64,000 nucleotides of DNA from Kineothrix sp. MB12-C1 (GTDB taxonomy: Bacteria > Bacillota > Clostridia > Lachnospirales > Lachnospiraceae), in assembly GCF_030863805.1 (NCBI RefSeq), contig NZ_CP132957.1:1-64000 (forward strand). The letters are read 5' to 3'. The notes beneath the pieces were generated by a model that saw only the letters and a list, made by a program, of their open reading frames with translations, made no database searches and was not told the DNA's origin. Positions 1-10,744 of this stretch are shown piece after piece. How positions within the stretch are numbered: the first letter of the stretch is position 1; each line of letters begins with the position of its first letter. A program made the translations under genes and the position numbers.

Positions 1-532
1 GGAATGCGGGAACGACCAATACACTAAGGTGCGCCTGGAACGAAGGCAGGTTTGATTGTTTTTGCCGGCGATGTATTGAAGTGTATTGTTGCTGTAATGA
101 TTTGCACCAACACATTTGAGAAGGCTTATCCGGATATGACTTATCTTCTTAAAATGTATGCGGCAGCAGAAATTTATACTTGGACATAACTTTCCTTTTT
201 ACTTGAATTTTAAAGGGGGTGGGGCATTGCGGCTACAGCAGGCTTAATTTTATCCTTTCATCCCAACTTTTTAGTGGTAGGTGTTGTTATGTTCTTCGGT
301 GCCTTTTTGCTGACCCATTATGTATCCATGGGATCTTTGCTTGTTTATGCGGCATTTATGACTCAGATTGTAGTATCGGAATGACTCGGATTATTCAATT
401 GAGATGAGCCAGTCGCTGCTTCTGGAAATGTATGCGATTGCTTTATTTTTGACAGCAATGGCATACTATAAGCACAGAGAGAATATCGTGCGTCTGCTAA
501 TAAAGGGAAGAAAGAAAAACCTATCTGTTTAA
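1..532 (+). CDS. plsY: Glycerol-3-phosphate acyltransferase PlsY, 5'-truncated and frameshifted
   Basis: PlsY is the integral-membrane enzyme that moves the acyl group of acyl-phosphate to glycerol-3-phosphate, the first step of phospholipid synthesis. Joined frames give GNAGTTNT, then KAGLIVFAGDVLK, then GHNFPFYLNFKGGKG followed by IAATAGLI. These match the three conserved cytoplasmic loops of the family (GN.GATN, K.G, GH.fp...F.GGKG). The C-terminal hydrophobic helices end in a basic tail, KNLSV, at the stop at 530-532. The window begins inside the gene, so the N-terminus is missing. At least three frameshifts are needed. It is followed by gpsA, which makes its substrate, a common Firmicutes pairing. 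Confidence 0.85.
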
Positions 533-565
533 AAGGGTGAAGTCATAGCAGAAATATTGAAAAAA

Positions 566-594
566 TGTAACTGTGAGGATACTGAACAGTTACA
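566..594. repeat. Dispersed intercistronic hairpin element, copy 1
   Basis: TGTAACTG and CAGTTACA form a perfect 8-bp stem around a 13-nt loop (TGAGGATACTGAA). It lies between plsY and gpsA. A run of 12 A residues (594-605) follows. It has no T-tract, so it is not a standard terminator. The same element recurs at 9943-9971 and 35531-35559, and shorter relatives occur elsewhere. Confidence 0.7.
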
Positions 595-625
595 AAAAAA
601 AAAAATAATGTTTGGAGGTAAAGAA

Positions 626-1640
626 ATGGCCGAATGTAAAGGTAACATTATTGAATTTACTTGGAAGTTGGGGAACGGCTTTATGAGCATTGCTTCATAA
701 AAACGGACATAAAAAAAAGGTTACTGTATGGTCGATTGTGGAATCAGAAGTTGAGATGCTGAATAGGGAAAGAGAACATAAGGATAAGCTCCCGGAGTGT
801 GCGCGAAACTGCCGGAGGATATGATATTTACCACAGATCTTGCAGAGGCGGTAAAAGGGAAAGATGTACTCGTTCTTGCGGTACCTTCGCCTTATACGAG
901 AAGCACCACACACATGTTAAAAGAATATGTGGAAGAAGGGCAGATTATCGTCAATGTAGCAAAAGGGATCGAAGAGGATACCCTTCTTACCTTATCCCAG
1001 ATTATCGAAGAAGAGATTCCTGCAGGCTTGTGTCTGCGTAGCACCAGGTCCCTCTCATGCAGAGGAGGTCGGCAAGGGAATCCCTACCACGATTGTTGTT
1101 GGCTCTCATAAGAAGGAAACGGCGGAATATTTACAGAACCTATTTATGAATGAGGTGTTCCGTGTATATATTAGTCCGGATGTACTCGGCATTGAGCTTG
1201 GAGCTGCGTTAAAGAATGTAGTGGCTCTTGCAGCAGTGTTAAGATGGACTTGGATATGGAGATAATACGAAGGCTGGCTCTTATTACGAGAGGAATTACA
1301 GAAATCTCCAGACTTGGTATTGCTATGGGCGGCCGCTTTGAGACTTTCGGCGGTCTGACAGGAATCGGCGATTTGATTGTTACTTGTGCATCCATGCATT
1401 CGAGAAATAGAAGAGCCGGTATTTTGGATTGGAAAAAGGATATACGATGGAAGAGGCTATGAAGGAAGTGAGGAAGATGGTCGTTGAACAGAGAGCGTGT
1501 ATTCTGCAAAAAGCGGCTATAAGTCTTGCGAAGAAGTACGATGTACAGCTTCCGATTATCGAACAGGTCAATCAGGTATTATTTGAAGAGGAAAGCCGGC
1601 GGATGCTGCAGTAAAAGAGCTGATGATGTCTAAGAGATAA
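626..1640 (+). CDS. gpsA: NAD(P)H-dependent glycerol-3-phosphate dehydrogenase GpsA, frameshifted
   Basis: GpsA reduces dihydroxyacetone phosphate to sn-glycerol-3-phosphate for phospholipid synthesis. Recognisable blocks in order are HKNGH..VTVWS of the Rossmann fold, then [18 protein letters not shown], then [18 protein letters not shown], then [18 protein letters not shown], then the catalytic-domain segment [17 protein letters not shown] with the active-site Lys, and finally [19 protein letters not shown]. The start ATG at 626 follows GGAGG. The true C-terminus [15 protein letters not shown] is reached in the third frame and stops at 1638-1640. About six frameshifts interrupt the gene. 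The upstream neighbour plsY uses its product. Confidence 0.88.
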
Positions 1641-1683
1641 GAAGCTGGAAAACTCTTCACTGGAAAGTGGAAGCGTAACGCAT

Positions 1684-2541
1684 ATGAGCGGACAGAACAA
1701 AGGATTTGCCGGCACTTCAGGAATATGTAGCTTCCGAACAATTGATGGCGAGCATAAATGTAGCGGTAGCGCTGCAAAAGCCACTGTTAATTAAAGGAGA
1801 AAGCACGGAACCGGTAAGACGATGCTCGCAGAGGCGGTTGCGAAAGTCAACAGGGAAGAAATTAATTATATGGAATATTAAGTCTACGAGAGAGCAAAAG
1901 GCACAGGATGGTTTATATGTATACGATACGATTCAGCAGCAGCACATGATGGACAATTCGGGGAAGAAGGGGTAGATGATATTTCCCGTTATATCAAGCT
2001 CGGTAAGTTAGGAGAAGCCTTCGATAGCGAAGAACAAGTTGTTCTATTAATCGATGAAATCGATAAGGCGGATCTGGAGTTTCCTAATGATTTGTTATAG
2101 GAATTGGATCAAATGGAATTCTATATCCATGAGACGAAGAGAACGGTGAAAAGCGAAACAACGGCCAATTGTTATTGTTACGTCCAACGCGGAGAAGGAA
2201 TTGCCGGATGCCTTTTTAGAAGATGTATGTATCTTTCACTATATCGATTTTGGATGAAGAGTTAATGGAAGAAATCGTAAAAGCACATTTTCCCGGATAT
2301 CGAAGATAACCTGTTAAAAAATGCGATGGAGGGGGGGAAGTATTCTATTGGGTTCGCTCCATTAGGGATGTCCGTAAAAAACCGAGTACCTCGGAGTTAA
2401 ATCGGTGGATCAATGCATTGCGTATCGGAGGTATTCCTTTTGGATACCTTACGAAATAAACTTCCGTTTCTCGGTGTGATCGTAAAGAAGGATGAGGATC
2501 TTGTTACTGTTAAGGAACAGTGTGAATTAATGAGAGTATAA
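1684..2541 (+). CDS. MoxR-family AAA+ ATPase, frameshifted
   Basis: This is a MoxR-type AAA+ ATPase, a family of chaperone-like ATPases that usually act with a VWA-domain partner. Visible blocks are YVASEQLMASINVAVALQ, then KPLLIKGE leading into a broken Walker A (TGKTMLAEAVAK across frames), then Walker B VVLLIDEIDKAD. Further on, sensor-1-like TSNAEKELPDAFLRRC and FHYIDF and the C-terminal helical bundle (LRIGGIP, KLPFLGVIVKKDEDL) can be read. The start is uncertain; ATG at 1684 is the best candidate. Many frameshifts break it. The next gene encodes the expected VWA/CoxE partner, a standard MoxR-VWA pair whose substrate is unknown here. Confidence 0.8.
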
Positions 2542-2561
2542 AGGATACATGAGGGACTGAT

Positions 2562-3790
2562 ATGTTTGTCGAATTCTTTGATATATTAAAGGCGAAAGGA
2601 CTTAAAGTTACCTTAAGCGAATGGTTGACGTTGCAGGAAGCCTTGGATAAAGGGCTGTGTAACAGCAGCTTGACCGAATTCTATTACGTTGCCCGAATGA
2701 TATTGGTGAAAAGTGAAACCGAATACGATAAGTTCGATTTGGCATTTGAGGAATGCTTTAAAGGGATTACGTCGGATAATGAAATAACTGCTAATGGCTT
2801 AGATGGCTGGATAAATCCAGATCTTGAATGAACTGTTTCACGAAGAAGAACGTCATCAGATGAATCCGGTCAGAAGACTTACAAATCGATAAAGACGACG
2901 TAGAAGAGAAGTTCAAGAAAGCAGCGCCTTAAGGATCAAGACAGCCGAGCATAACGGCGGCAGTTATTGGATCGGCACTATGGGGAAACACTTCTTTTGG
3001 CAATACGGGAGGCAATATCGGAGGAATTCGCGTCGGAGGAACTACCGGCTATCAATCGGCTTTTCCGGGTAATCGGGCCAGGAAGTACAGAGATTTTCGC
3101 GATGATAAAATTATCGATCAACAGGCAGTTTCAACTGGCCCTTCGAAGACTTCGCCAATTCTCCACCAAGCTGGATATCCCGAAAACGGAGCTCGATATT
3201 GACGGCACCATCGATAAGACTTTTAATAATGGCGGCTGCCTGCGAATGGTAATGGAGAAACCGAGGAAGAATTCGGTGAAGCTTTTTGCTATTGATGGAT
3301 TCCGGAGGAACGATGATTCCTTATACTAAAATTATTGAATAAATTATTTCAATCGGTTCATAAATCCAATCATTATAAGGATGTGAAAACTTATTATTTT
3401 CACAACTGTATTTACCAGTAAGCTATATAGAACACCGGAGATGTGAGAATGGGGACTGGATTGATACGGAATGGATGTTCAGGAATCTGGACAGCGATTA
3501 TAAAGGGGGGGAAATGATTATTGTAGGCGATGCAGCGATGGCACCTGAGGAATTATATTCCGATACGGGTAATTACAGGGGGCCTAACGGAGGTCTTTCG
3601 GGAATGGATTGGCTGCTTCTTATGAAGGAAGAATTATAAAAAGATTGTCTGGATGAATCCTAAGATGGCATACGGACACGCACCTTGGAGAGAAGCGGAG
3701 ACGGCGATTAAAAATCTGCTCCCTATGTATTAAGCTTACGGTAGACGGATTATGAATCAGGCGATGAGAAACATGTCTGATGGTCAATAA
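2562..3790 (+). CDS. VWA domain-containing CoxE-like protein, frameshifted
   Basis: This is the probable partner of the preceding MoxR ATPase. The N-terminus MFVEFFDILKAKGLKVTL and SLTEFYYVARMILVKSE matches the start of CoxE-like VWA proteins. The centre reads VGGTTGYQSAFRVIGARKYR and then QFQLALRRLRQFSTK. A broken MIDAS region reads LLLMDSGGTMIPYTK, in which the family expects D-x-S-x-S/G. The C-terminal part contains HNCIYQ.LYRTPEM, VGDAAMAPEEL and AIKNLLPM. The stop at 3788-3790 closes the frame ending SDGQ. Several frameshifts are present, so the exact length (about 400 residues) is estimated. The gene lies 20 nt downstream of the ATPase. Confidence 0.75.
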
Positions 3791-3799
3791 ATATGAAAA

Positions 3800-4150
3800 C
3801 TGCTATTGACAAGAAAAAAGAAGTGAGGGCTGGTACAGGTAATTTAAGAGATAAAAGCGATGAACAGAATAAGTAGTGAGCAAGGATAACACAGAAAGTA
3901 ACCGGTCGATGAGAGGTGCAAGGGAATTTGCTTATGAATACATCTGGGAGCTTCATAGCAGAAGAAAGTTTTCTAGAGATTTTTGGTAGGCTATGACGTG
4001 TTTCCCCGCGTTATGGAGGAGGAGTATCGCCGCTTGACGGTGGCCGTACTTGCGAAGGCAGATGATGTGAGTCATTTGTGAAGTTAGGTGGTACCGCGGA
4101 TTATTTCCGTCCTATTATGAGTTTTCATAGTAGGGCGGTTTTTTATGTAA
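3800..4150 (+). promoter_or_regulatory. T-box leader (Tyr) upstream of tyrS
   Basis: The 490-nt gap before tyrS holds a T-box riboswitch, which binds uncharged tRNA(Tyr) and antiterminates. The T-box sequence AGGTGGTACCGCG at 4086-4098 matches the family consensus, and the terminator follows at 4107-4146. In the stem I region, GAA-TAC-ATC at 3936-3944 fits the specifier loop, with TAC (Tyr) at 3939-3941 in the expected position. A TTGACA -35 lies at 3806-3811, but no convincing -10 follows at normal spacing, possibly because of a local indel. tRNA(Tyr) specificity is inferred from this codon and from the downstream gene. Confidence 0.9.
4107..4146 (+). terminator. T-box-controlled intrinsic terminator
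   Basis: CCGTCCTATTATGA pairs with TCATAGTAGGGCGG around a GTTT loop and is followed by TTTTTT. The stem begins immediately after the T-box sequence, as expected for the mutually exclusive antiterminator and terminator pair. Confidence 0.9.
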
Positions 4151-4279
4151 TAGAAAAAAGTTTCCTATTACATAATAATGGATGCGCAGTTGGCAAAGGA
4201 GAAAATAGCCGTAAACGGCACTGCTGGCGCGCGAAGAATCTGCGGAGCACATTCTTTATTTTAAAAAAGGAGAAGAAAA

Positions 4280-5530
4280 ATGACTATTTTTGATGAATTA
4301 AAGGCGAGAGAACTTCTGGCTCCAGCTTACCGATGAAGAGGAGATTAAAGGAATGTTAATAATGGAAAGGCAACTTTTTATATCGGATTCGATCCGACGG
4401 CTGACAGCTTTCATGTAGGACACTTCATGGCACTTTGTCTTATGAAGAGATTACAGATGGCAGGAAATAAGCCAATAGCTCTTCTTGGCGGAGGGACGGG
4501 TATGATCGAGGAGACCCTTCGGGGAGAAGCGATATGCGTACGATGATGACGCCTGAGATTATTCAGCATAACTGCGATTGTTTCAAGGAACAAATGAGTA
4601 AATTTATTGATTTCTCCGAAGGAAAGGCCATATGGTGAACAATGCGGACTGGTTAATGGATCTGAATTACATCGAGATGCTCCGCGAAGTGGGTTCTCAT
4701 TTCAGTGTAAATCGTATGCTTACGGTGGAATGCTACAAGCAGCGCATGGAGAAGGGACTTAGCTTCCTGCAATTCAACTACATGATTATGCAAAGCTAGC
4801 TATGACTTCTACGTGTTATACCAAAAGTACGGCTGCAATATGCAGTTCGGAGGGGATGACCAGTGGAGCAATATGCTGGGAGGAACGGAACTTATCCGCC
4901 GGAAGTTAGGTAAGAATGCATATGCTATGACAATTACTCTGCTTCTTAACTCGGAAGGAAATAAGATGGAGCCAAAACACAAAAGGGTGCGGTATATGCT
5001 CGATCCGAATAAGACTACTCACTTTTGAATTCTTCCAGTATTGGAGAAATATAGCGGATGCGGATGTATTGAAATGTATTCGTATGCTTACCCGGCTTCC
5101 TGCCTCTTGAGGAAATCGAACAGATGGATCAATGGGAAGGAAGCCAGTTAAGCATAAGGCGAAAGAGATTCTTGCTTTTGAATTGACAAAGATGATTCAT
5201 GGAGAAGAGGAAGCGAATAAATCGCACTGGAAAGTGCACGTGCTTTATTTACAGACGGCAACGCGGCACAGATGCCTACAGTTGTTCTGAAGAGGAAGAT
5301 TTTGAAGAAAACAAGATAGATATTTTATCGATGTTAGTTGCTTCCGGACTTGTAGCTTCTCGTTCCGAGGACGCCGTGCAGTAGAACGGGGCGGCGTGAC
5401 TGCGGATGGAGAGAAGGTTGCAGATATTAAAGCGGTATTTGAGAAAGAGCAGCTTGCCGGAGATGGTATCGTATTAAAGCGCGGTAAGAAAAACTTTAAA
5501 GAGAATTACTTGCTAAAATTAATAGAATAA
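4280..5530 (+). CDS. tyrS: Tyrosyl-tRNA synthetase TyrS, frameshifted
   Basis: TyrS is a class I synthetase that charges tRNA(Tyr). The N-terminal Rossmann domain shows [17 protein letters not shown], with HVGH as the HIGH motif, and then [32 protein letters not shown] is the tyrosine-binding region. KMEPKHK stands where the family KMSKS loop is expected, with adjacent base errors likely. A C-terminal S4-like domain ends [13 protein letters not shown]. The ATG at 4280 follows AAGGAGAAG. At least six frameshifts interrupt it. Expression is probably controlled by the T-box leader immediately upstream. Confidence 0.9.
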
Positions 5531-5584
5531 TGTTTTTTCCCCTTGCATATATTGTAACAGCAAATATGGAAGGGAAACTTTTTT

Positions 5585-7084
5585 ATGGACGCTTCACATA
5601 CATACACATAACTTATACAAAGATATACAATTACGTACTGGAGGAGAAATCTACATAGGGGTGGTAGGTCCGGTAAGAACTGGAAAATCCACTTTCATCA
5701 AACGTTTTATGGATGTAATGGTACTTCCCTATATGACGCAAAGAGCATGAAAGAATGCGCGCTCGGGATGAGCTTCCGCAGAGCTCGGGCGGGAAAACGA
5801 TTACGACAACAGAAGCCGAAGTTCATCGAAAGAAGCTGCTAAGATTACATTAGGAGAGGATATTAATGTTAATGTCCGCTTGATTGACTGTGTTGGTTAT
5901 ATGGTGGAAGGTGCCAGCGGACACATGGAAGAAAGATGTGGAAAAGATGGTGAAGACCCCTTGGTCATCACAGGAGATTCCCTTCACTCAGGCGGCAGAG
6001 ATAGGAACGAAAAAGGTAATCAATGATCACTCTACAATCGGTATCGTGATTACTTGTGACGGAAGCTTTGGAGAGATTCCGAGGGATAAGCTATCTTGCG
6101 GCAGAAGAACGTACCATTGAAGAACTTAAGAAAATACCATAAGCCTTTTATTGTGCTCGTGAATACAGAAAAGCCATATTCAGAGTGCTATAAGGCTTTC
6201 AGAAGAAGATCGGCAGGAAATATCAAGTGAGCACCATGCCGGTTAACTGCGAACAGTTAAAAAAAGAAGATATCAATGCCATTATGGAAAAGATTTTATA
6301 TGAATTCCCTCTCTCACTATGGATTTGAATTCTATATGCCTAAATGGAGTGGAGATGCTTCCGAATACCCATCGGATGAAAGCTGATATTATAGGAAAGA
6401 TTAAAGAACTAATGGGGCAGATCGGCTGTGTTAAGGATGTGGCGGCAAATGGCATCCCAATGGAGAGCGATTATATCCGTAAAATGTAAAGTGGATGGAA
6501 TCAATATGGCTAATGGATGTGTAACGGTATCCATGGAAGTGGACGATTCCTACTACTATGAAATGTTAAGTGATTTAATCGGAGAAAATATGCTAGCGAA
6601 TATCAATTGCTATCGGTACTTCAGCAGATGGCTAAAGATGAGAACGGAATATGTAAAGGTTCTTCATGCGGTAGATTCTGTACGGGGCAAAGGATATGGT
6701 GTGAAGCAACGCCGGAGAGGATGAAATTACCTTGGATAAACCGGAGATGATTCGCCATGGTAATAAGTTCAGGGTTAAGATTAGGGCAGAAAGCCGAGTA
6801 TTCATATGATACGGGCGAATATAGAGACAGAGATTTCGCCGATCGTAGGAACGGAAGAACAGGCACAGGATTTAATTCGTTATATTTCCGAAGCAGAGAA
6901 CGGGCGAAGAAGGTATGTGAGGAAACCAATATTTTTCGGCAAAACGGTGGAACAACTTGTAAATGACAGAATTATGGGAAAAATTGCACAATGATAATGG
7001 AGACGAGCCAAGTGAAGCTGCAGGAGACAATGCAGAAAATTGTCAATGACAGCAACGGTGGAATGGTTTTGCATCATTATATAA
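5585..7084 (+). CDS. spoIVA: Stage IV sporulation protein A (SpoIVA), frameshifted
   Basis: SpoIVA is the cytoskeletal ATPase that polymerises on the forespore outer membrane and anchors the spore coat basement layer. The diagnostic N-terminus reads GVVGPVRTGKSTFIKRFM (Walker A GPVRTGKST), then RARDELPQSS.GGKTITTTE. Further blocks are RLIDCVGYMVEGA, a PWSSQEIPFTQAAEIGTKKV segment, then HSTIGIVITCDGSFGEIPR. The C-terminus reads TMQKIVNDSNGGMV and ends near 7084. The start is uncertain because of frameshifts; ATG 5585 is used. At least eight frameshifts are needed over about 490 residues. Confidence 0.9.
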
Positions 7085-7093
7085 ATTAGGGAG

Positions 7094-7131
7094 GTGACTG
7101 TTTGGCTTTTCGAGCTGGGCAGTTACTTTTT
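7094..7131 (+). terminator. Rho-independent terminator after spoIVA
   Basis: GTGACTGTTTGGCT pairs with AGCTGGGCAGTTAC (14 bp with several G-U pairs) around TTTCG and is followed by TTTTT. The outer arms GTGACTG and CAGTTAC are the same as those of the dispersed hairpin element in this window. Confidence 0.75.
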
Positions 7132-7261
7132 AAGGATGAAATGTGTACAAAATTATGAACTCGTGTTATATTTACTTTATTGATAGTTTAGTAACTATTC
7201 AGCAGATCTGCGCATTTACTGCGTGGATCGTATGGATCGTGAAAATTGGGAGGTATATATG

Positions 7262-8105
7262 ATGAATGCGAATTATGAAAAATTACAAAAATGCTTGGAA
7301 AGTATTAAGGAGAAAATAGATTTTAAGCCGAAGGTGGCTATTGTGCTCGGCTCAGGTCTCGGAGATTTTGCTAACACGATCGAGGTAGAAAGCGGAGCTT
7401 TCCTACAGTGAAATCGAAGGCTTTCCTGTATCTACGGTTCAAGGACACATGCCGGCAAGTTCATTTTCGTATGTAGGGAATGTGCCTGTAGTATGTATGA
7501 AGGAAGAGTACATTTTTATGAAGGATATCTCCGATTTCAGATGTAGTGCTTCCGATTCGTCTGATGAGATTGATGGGTGCTGATACTTTGTTCTTAACGA
7601 AAAGATGCTTCCGGCGGTGTGAATAATGAGTTCAAGGCAGGAGATTTAATGATGATTACCGACCAGATTTCTTGCTTTGCTCCGAATCCGCTTATTGGGG
7701 CGAATATGGACGAGCTGGGGAACTCGTTTTCCGGATATGAGTACTGTATATGATAAGGGGTACAGGATATTTTTAAGGGAGACGGCGAAAGAAAACCACA
7801 TTCCGATGAAAGAAGGGGTATACTTACAGTTAACAGGATTACCTCCTTCGAGTCGCCGGCAAAATCCGCATGATTCGTACTTTGGGTGCGGATGCGGTAG
7901 GTATGAGTACCGTAGTGGAAGCAATTGTAGCAAATCATATGGGAATGAGAATTTGCGGCATTTCCTGTGTATGCAACCTGGCTGCAGGAATGACGGAGAA
8001 TCCCTTGACTCACGAAGAAGTACAGGAAGCAGCGGATCAGGCAGCGCACCACTTTTCACGAAGCTCGTATCCGAAGCAGTAGGAAGAAATTCTAACGAGG
8101 TATAA
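7262..8105 (+). CDS. punA: Purine nucleoside phosphorylase (inosine/guanosine type), frameshifted
   Basis: The enzyme phosphorolyses inosine and guanosine to base plus ribose-1-phosphate in purine salvage. [15 protein letters not shown] is the phosphate-binding Gly loop of trimeric PNPs. [13 protein letters not shown], then GRVHFYEGY, the base-site segment, and [19 protein letters not shown] with [11 protein letters not shown] follow. The true C-terminus [19 protein letters not shown] ends at 8105. GGGAGG precedes two adjacent ATGs at 7259 and 7262; the second has the better spacing. About five frameshifts are present. It opens a nucleoside salvage cluster with the cytidine deaminase and amidohydrolase genes downstream. 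Confidence 0.9.
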
Positions 8106-8108
8106 AAA

Positions 8109-8540
8109 GTGATAGAACAAAATAAAGATAAAGCAATTAATCGCCAATCCAGCTCTTAAGGCCAGGGAGTTTTCTATGTGCCATATTCTCATTTTGCGGT
8201 AGGGGCAGCTCTCTTCTTACGAAGGAAGGGGATGTTTATTCGGGTTGCAATGTGGAAAATGCTGCCTACGGCCCTACCAACTGCGCGGAGCGGACAGCCT
8301 TTTTAAGGCGGTGAGCGAAGGTGTGAAGGAGTTTGCTGCAATTGCAATTGTCGGATCGTTACAAGGAGAGAAATGTAAGCGGGTATGCTGCTCCTTGTGG
8401 TGTATGCCGTCAAGTGATGGCTGAGATTTGCGGACCATGATTCCCGATATTATCGTTTGCGAGAACGACAGAGGACTATTATATGAAATCCCCTAAAGGA
8501 AATGCTGCCGGAGAGTTTTGGACCGGCTAATCTGGCTTGA
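8109..8540 (+). CDS. cdd: Cytidine deaminase, frameshifted
   Basis: Cdd converts cytidine and deoxycytidine to uridine and deoxyuridine using a zinc ion. The family pattern is clear: YVPYSHFAVGAAL, then SGCNVENAAYGPTNCAERTA with the C-A-E zinc and catalytic motif, then APCGVCRQVMAE with the two remaining zinc Cys residues. It ends LPESFGPANL at the TGA at 8538-8540, matching the usual length near 140 residues. It begins with GTG at 8109, 3 nt after the phosphorylase stop. Three or more single-base indels break it. It sits between purine salvage and the MTA/SAH deaminase-type gene. Confidence 0.88.
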
Positions 8541-8571
8541 TAAAGGGAAATGGGAAGGAGAACCTGCCGCT

Positions 8572-9884
8572 ATGAATATTCGTTTATGGAATGCGAGAAT
8601 ATTAACGATGGAGGAAACTGTACCGATCTTCGAAGGTGAGATATGGGTACAGCAGGATAGAATTACTTATGTAGGTGCCGGCAAGGAAGAAGAAGTACCT
8701 GTATGGGATATGGAGATCCGATTGTAGGGAGAGGAACCTTTTAATGCCGAGAACTTTAAAAATGCGCATACGCATTCGGGGATGACACTTCTTCGTTCTT
8801 ATGCGGATGACCTTCCATTGCATGAGTGGCTGCATGGTCAAGTGTTTCCGGTAAGAAGCTAAAATGAGATCAGGAAGATATTTACTATTTGACGAAGCTG
8901 GCGGTGCTGGAATATCTGACAAGCGGAGTTACCTCCATGCTTCGATATGTATTTGACGCCGGAATCCATAGCGAGCGCTTGTTCGGACACCGGAATGCGC
9001 TGCGTGTTGGACCAGGAAGCAGATTCAATAATTTTAGTCAGTCGGTACCAGGCAGATGGAGTCATGGTATGAAAAAATTTAATGAAAAAGAATCTCTCGT
9101 AGCTTTCTTCCCGGTTTTTCATGCGGAGTATACTTCTTCGAAAGAAGTTAATGGCGCAAATTGCCTTTCTTTAGCGCATCGATTGAAAAGCCCCGTCTAT
9201 GTACATCTTTCGGGAGACGAAAGAGGAAGTGGAAGGATGCGTAGAACGTTATGGTATGACGCCCGGAATCTTCCTCGATTCTCTCGGAATATCATTTGAA
9301 TATGGTGGCGGCATTTATCATGGTGTGTATTTGACAGAAGAAGAAATCGCCCTTTTCAAGAAGAAGAATATCCATGTAGTTACCAATCCCGGTTCGAATA
9401 CGAAGCTTGCAAGCGAGAGTATCCCGCACCGATTCAAGATTTCTTAAAAGCAGGGAACTCAATGTGGCGATTAAGGGACGAGATGGTCCGGCAAGCAACA
9501 ATTCTCTGGATATGTTTCGCTGAGATGTTCCTGGTTACCGGACACTTGCTAAGTTAAAGAGAAAAAAGATGCTTCAGCGGTAGATGCGATGGAAGTTCTG
9601 AAAATGGCCACAGTAAACGGAGCAAAGGGCGATGTGTCTTGAAGATGCGGATGTACTGGCACCGAGGAAACTGGCCGATCTTATTATGATCGATTTGCAG
9701 CAACCCTAATATGCAGCCGATTAATAATATTGCCAAGAATATCGTGTATAGCGGAAGTAAGCAGAATGTGAAGATGACGATGATTAACGGTCGTATTCTT
9801 TTATCGCGATGGAAAGTTTTATGTGGGGAAGAAGCACATGATATCTATGAAAAGGCTAATGAAATAATTAACCGCCTTAAATAG
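8572..9884 (+). CDS. mtaD: Amidohydrolase, 5-methylthioadenosine/S-adenosylhomocysteine deaminase type, frameshifted
   Basis: This is a zinc-dependent amidohydrolase of the MtaD/SsnA group, which deaminates adenosine-type nucleosides. Blocks seen are [19 protein letters not shown], then [20 protein letters not shown] (metal-binding HTH), then [21 protein letters not shown], then [14 protein letters not shown], the metal-binding [15 protein letters not shown] region (family GTDG), and MATVNGA and LADLIMIDL follow. It ends ANEIINRLK at 9884. GGAAGGAG precedes the ATG at 8572. At least eight frameshifts are present. Substrate assignment rests on the family and the nucleoside-salvage neighbours; other nucleoside or guanine deaminations are possible. 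Confidence 0.78.
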
Positions 9885-9942
9885 TAGATGTGAAATGAAG
9901 GGATTGTAGGAATTTCATGCACGATTTTAATGAATCTTCACA

Positions 9943-9971
9943 TGTAACTGAGAAGGAACGGAACAGTTACA
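9943..9971. repeat. Dispersed intercistronic hairpin element, copy 2
   Basis: TGTAACTG and CAGTTACA arms flank a 13-nt loop AGAAGGAACGGAA. Geometry is identical to the copy at 566-594. It lies between the amidohydrolase gene and the MBL-fold gene, abutting the latter's start. Confidence 0.7.
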
Positions 9972-10744
9972 AGGTAACTATATTTATCACAGCTTGGATT
10001 TGCTGTGGAACTTGAAGACTTGTGTTCTCCTATTCGATCGTATTATAAAGGTGAACTGTTTCTAGTTGGGAAGAGAAGCCGATATATATATTCGTATCCC
10101 ATAAGCATGGTGACCATTTTCAGTCTTAAAATATTTGACCTGGTCAGTCAATATGACAACGTTCACTTTTTTCCTATCGAGCAGTGATGTGAAATTGAGC
10201 GAAAAATATCTGGAAAAAAATCATATCTCCCCTGCCGTGAAGGAGAAAATAACTACGATTAGGAAAAATCCAGAAGCTATCTTTTCCGGTTGTAGGAGCT
10301 GAAACGAAGATGATTCACCTTAACAATCGAGACCTTACGCTCTACCGATGAAGGAGTGGCCTTTATTATAGAGATAGAAGGAAGAAGACACTGTATCATG
10401 CAGGTGATTTAAATTGGTGGCACTGGGAAGGGAACCATCTCCTTTTAATGAGAATATGGAGAGGGACTATAAAAAGAGATCGATCGATGATAAATGGAAG
10501 GAATTTTGATTTAGCCTTTGTGCCGCTCGATCAAGGCTCCAGGAAGACGCTTACGGAGGCAGCATGGATTATTTTCTCTCTCCCATACAGAAGCAAAACG
10601 GATTTTCCCCTAATATGCATTTGTGGGAGGAATACGGCTATATCAGGAAAGTATAAAAGCACAGAAATCGGTAGCAGATTTAATGAAAATATTATTGAGA
10701 TTTCTGCACCGGGACAGAAGGAATTTGAATTATGGAATATATAG
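9972..10744 (+). CDS. MBL-fold metal-dependent hydrolase, frameshifted
   Basis: This is a predicted metallo-beta-lactamase-fold hydrolase of about 250 residues; its substrate is unknown. Joined frames give YIYHS.GFAVELEDL, then the metal-binding region around SHKHGDHF (H-x-H-x-D-H), then FDLVSQYDNVHFFLSS. CIMHAGDLNWWHWEG and AFVPLDPRL carry further metal-ligand positions, and FPMHLWEEYGYI ends in EFEL. No clean start codon remains, probably because an indel destroyed it just after the hairpin element; 9972 is approximate. The stop at 10742-10744 overlaps the next gene, suggesting coupled translation. Confidence 0.7.
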
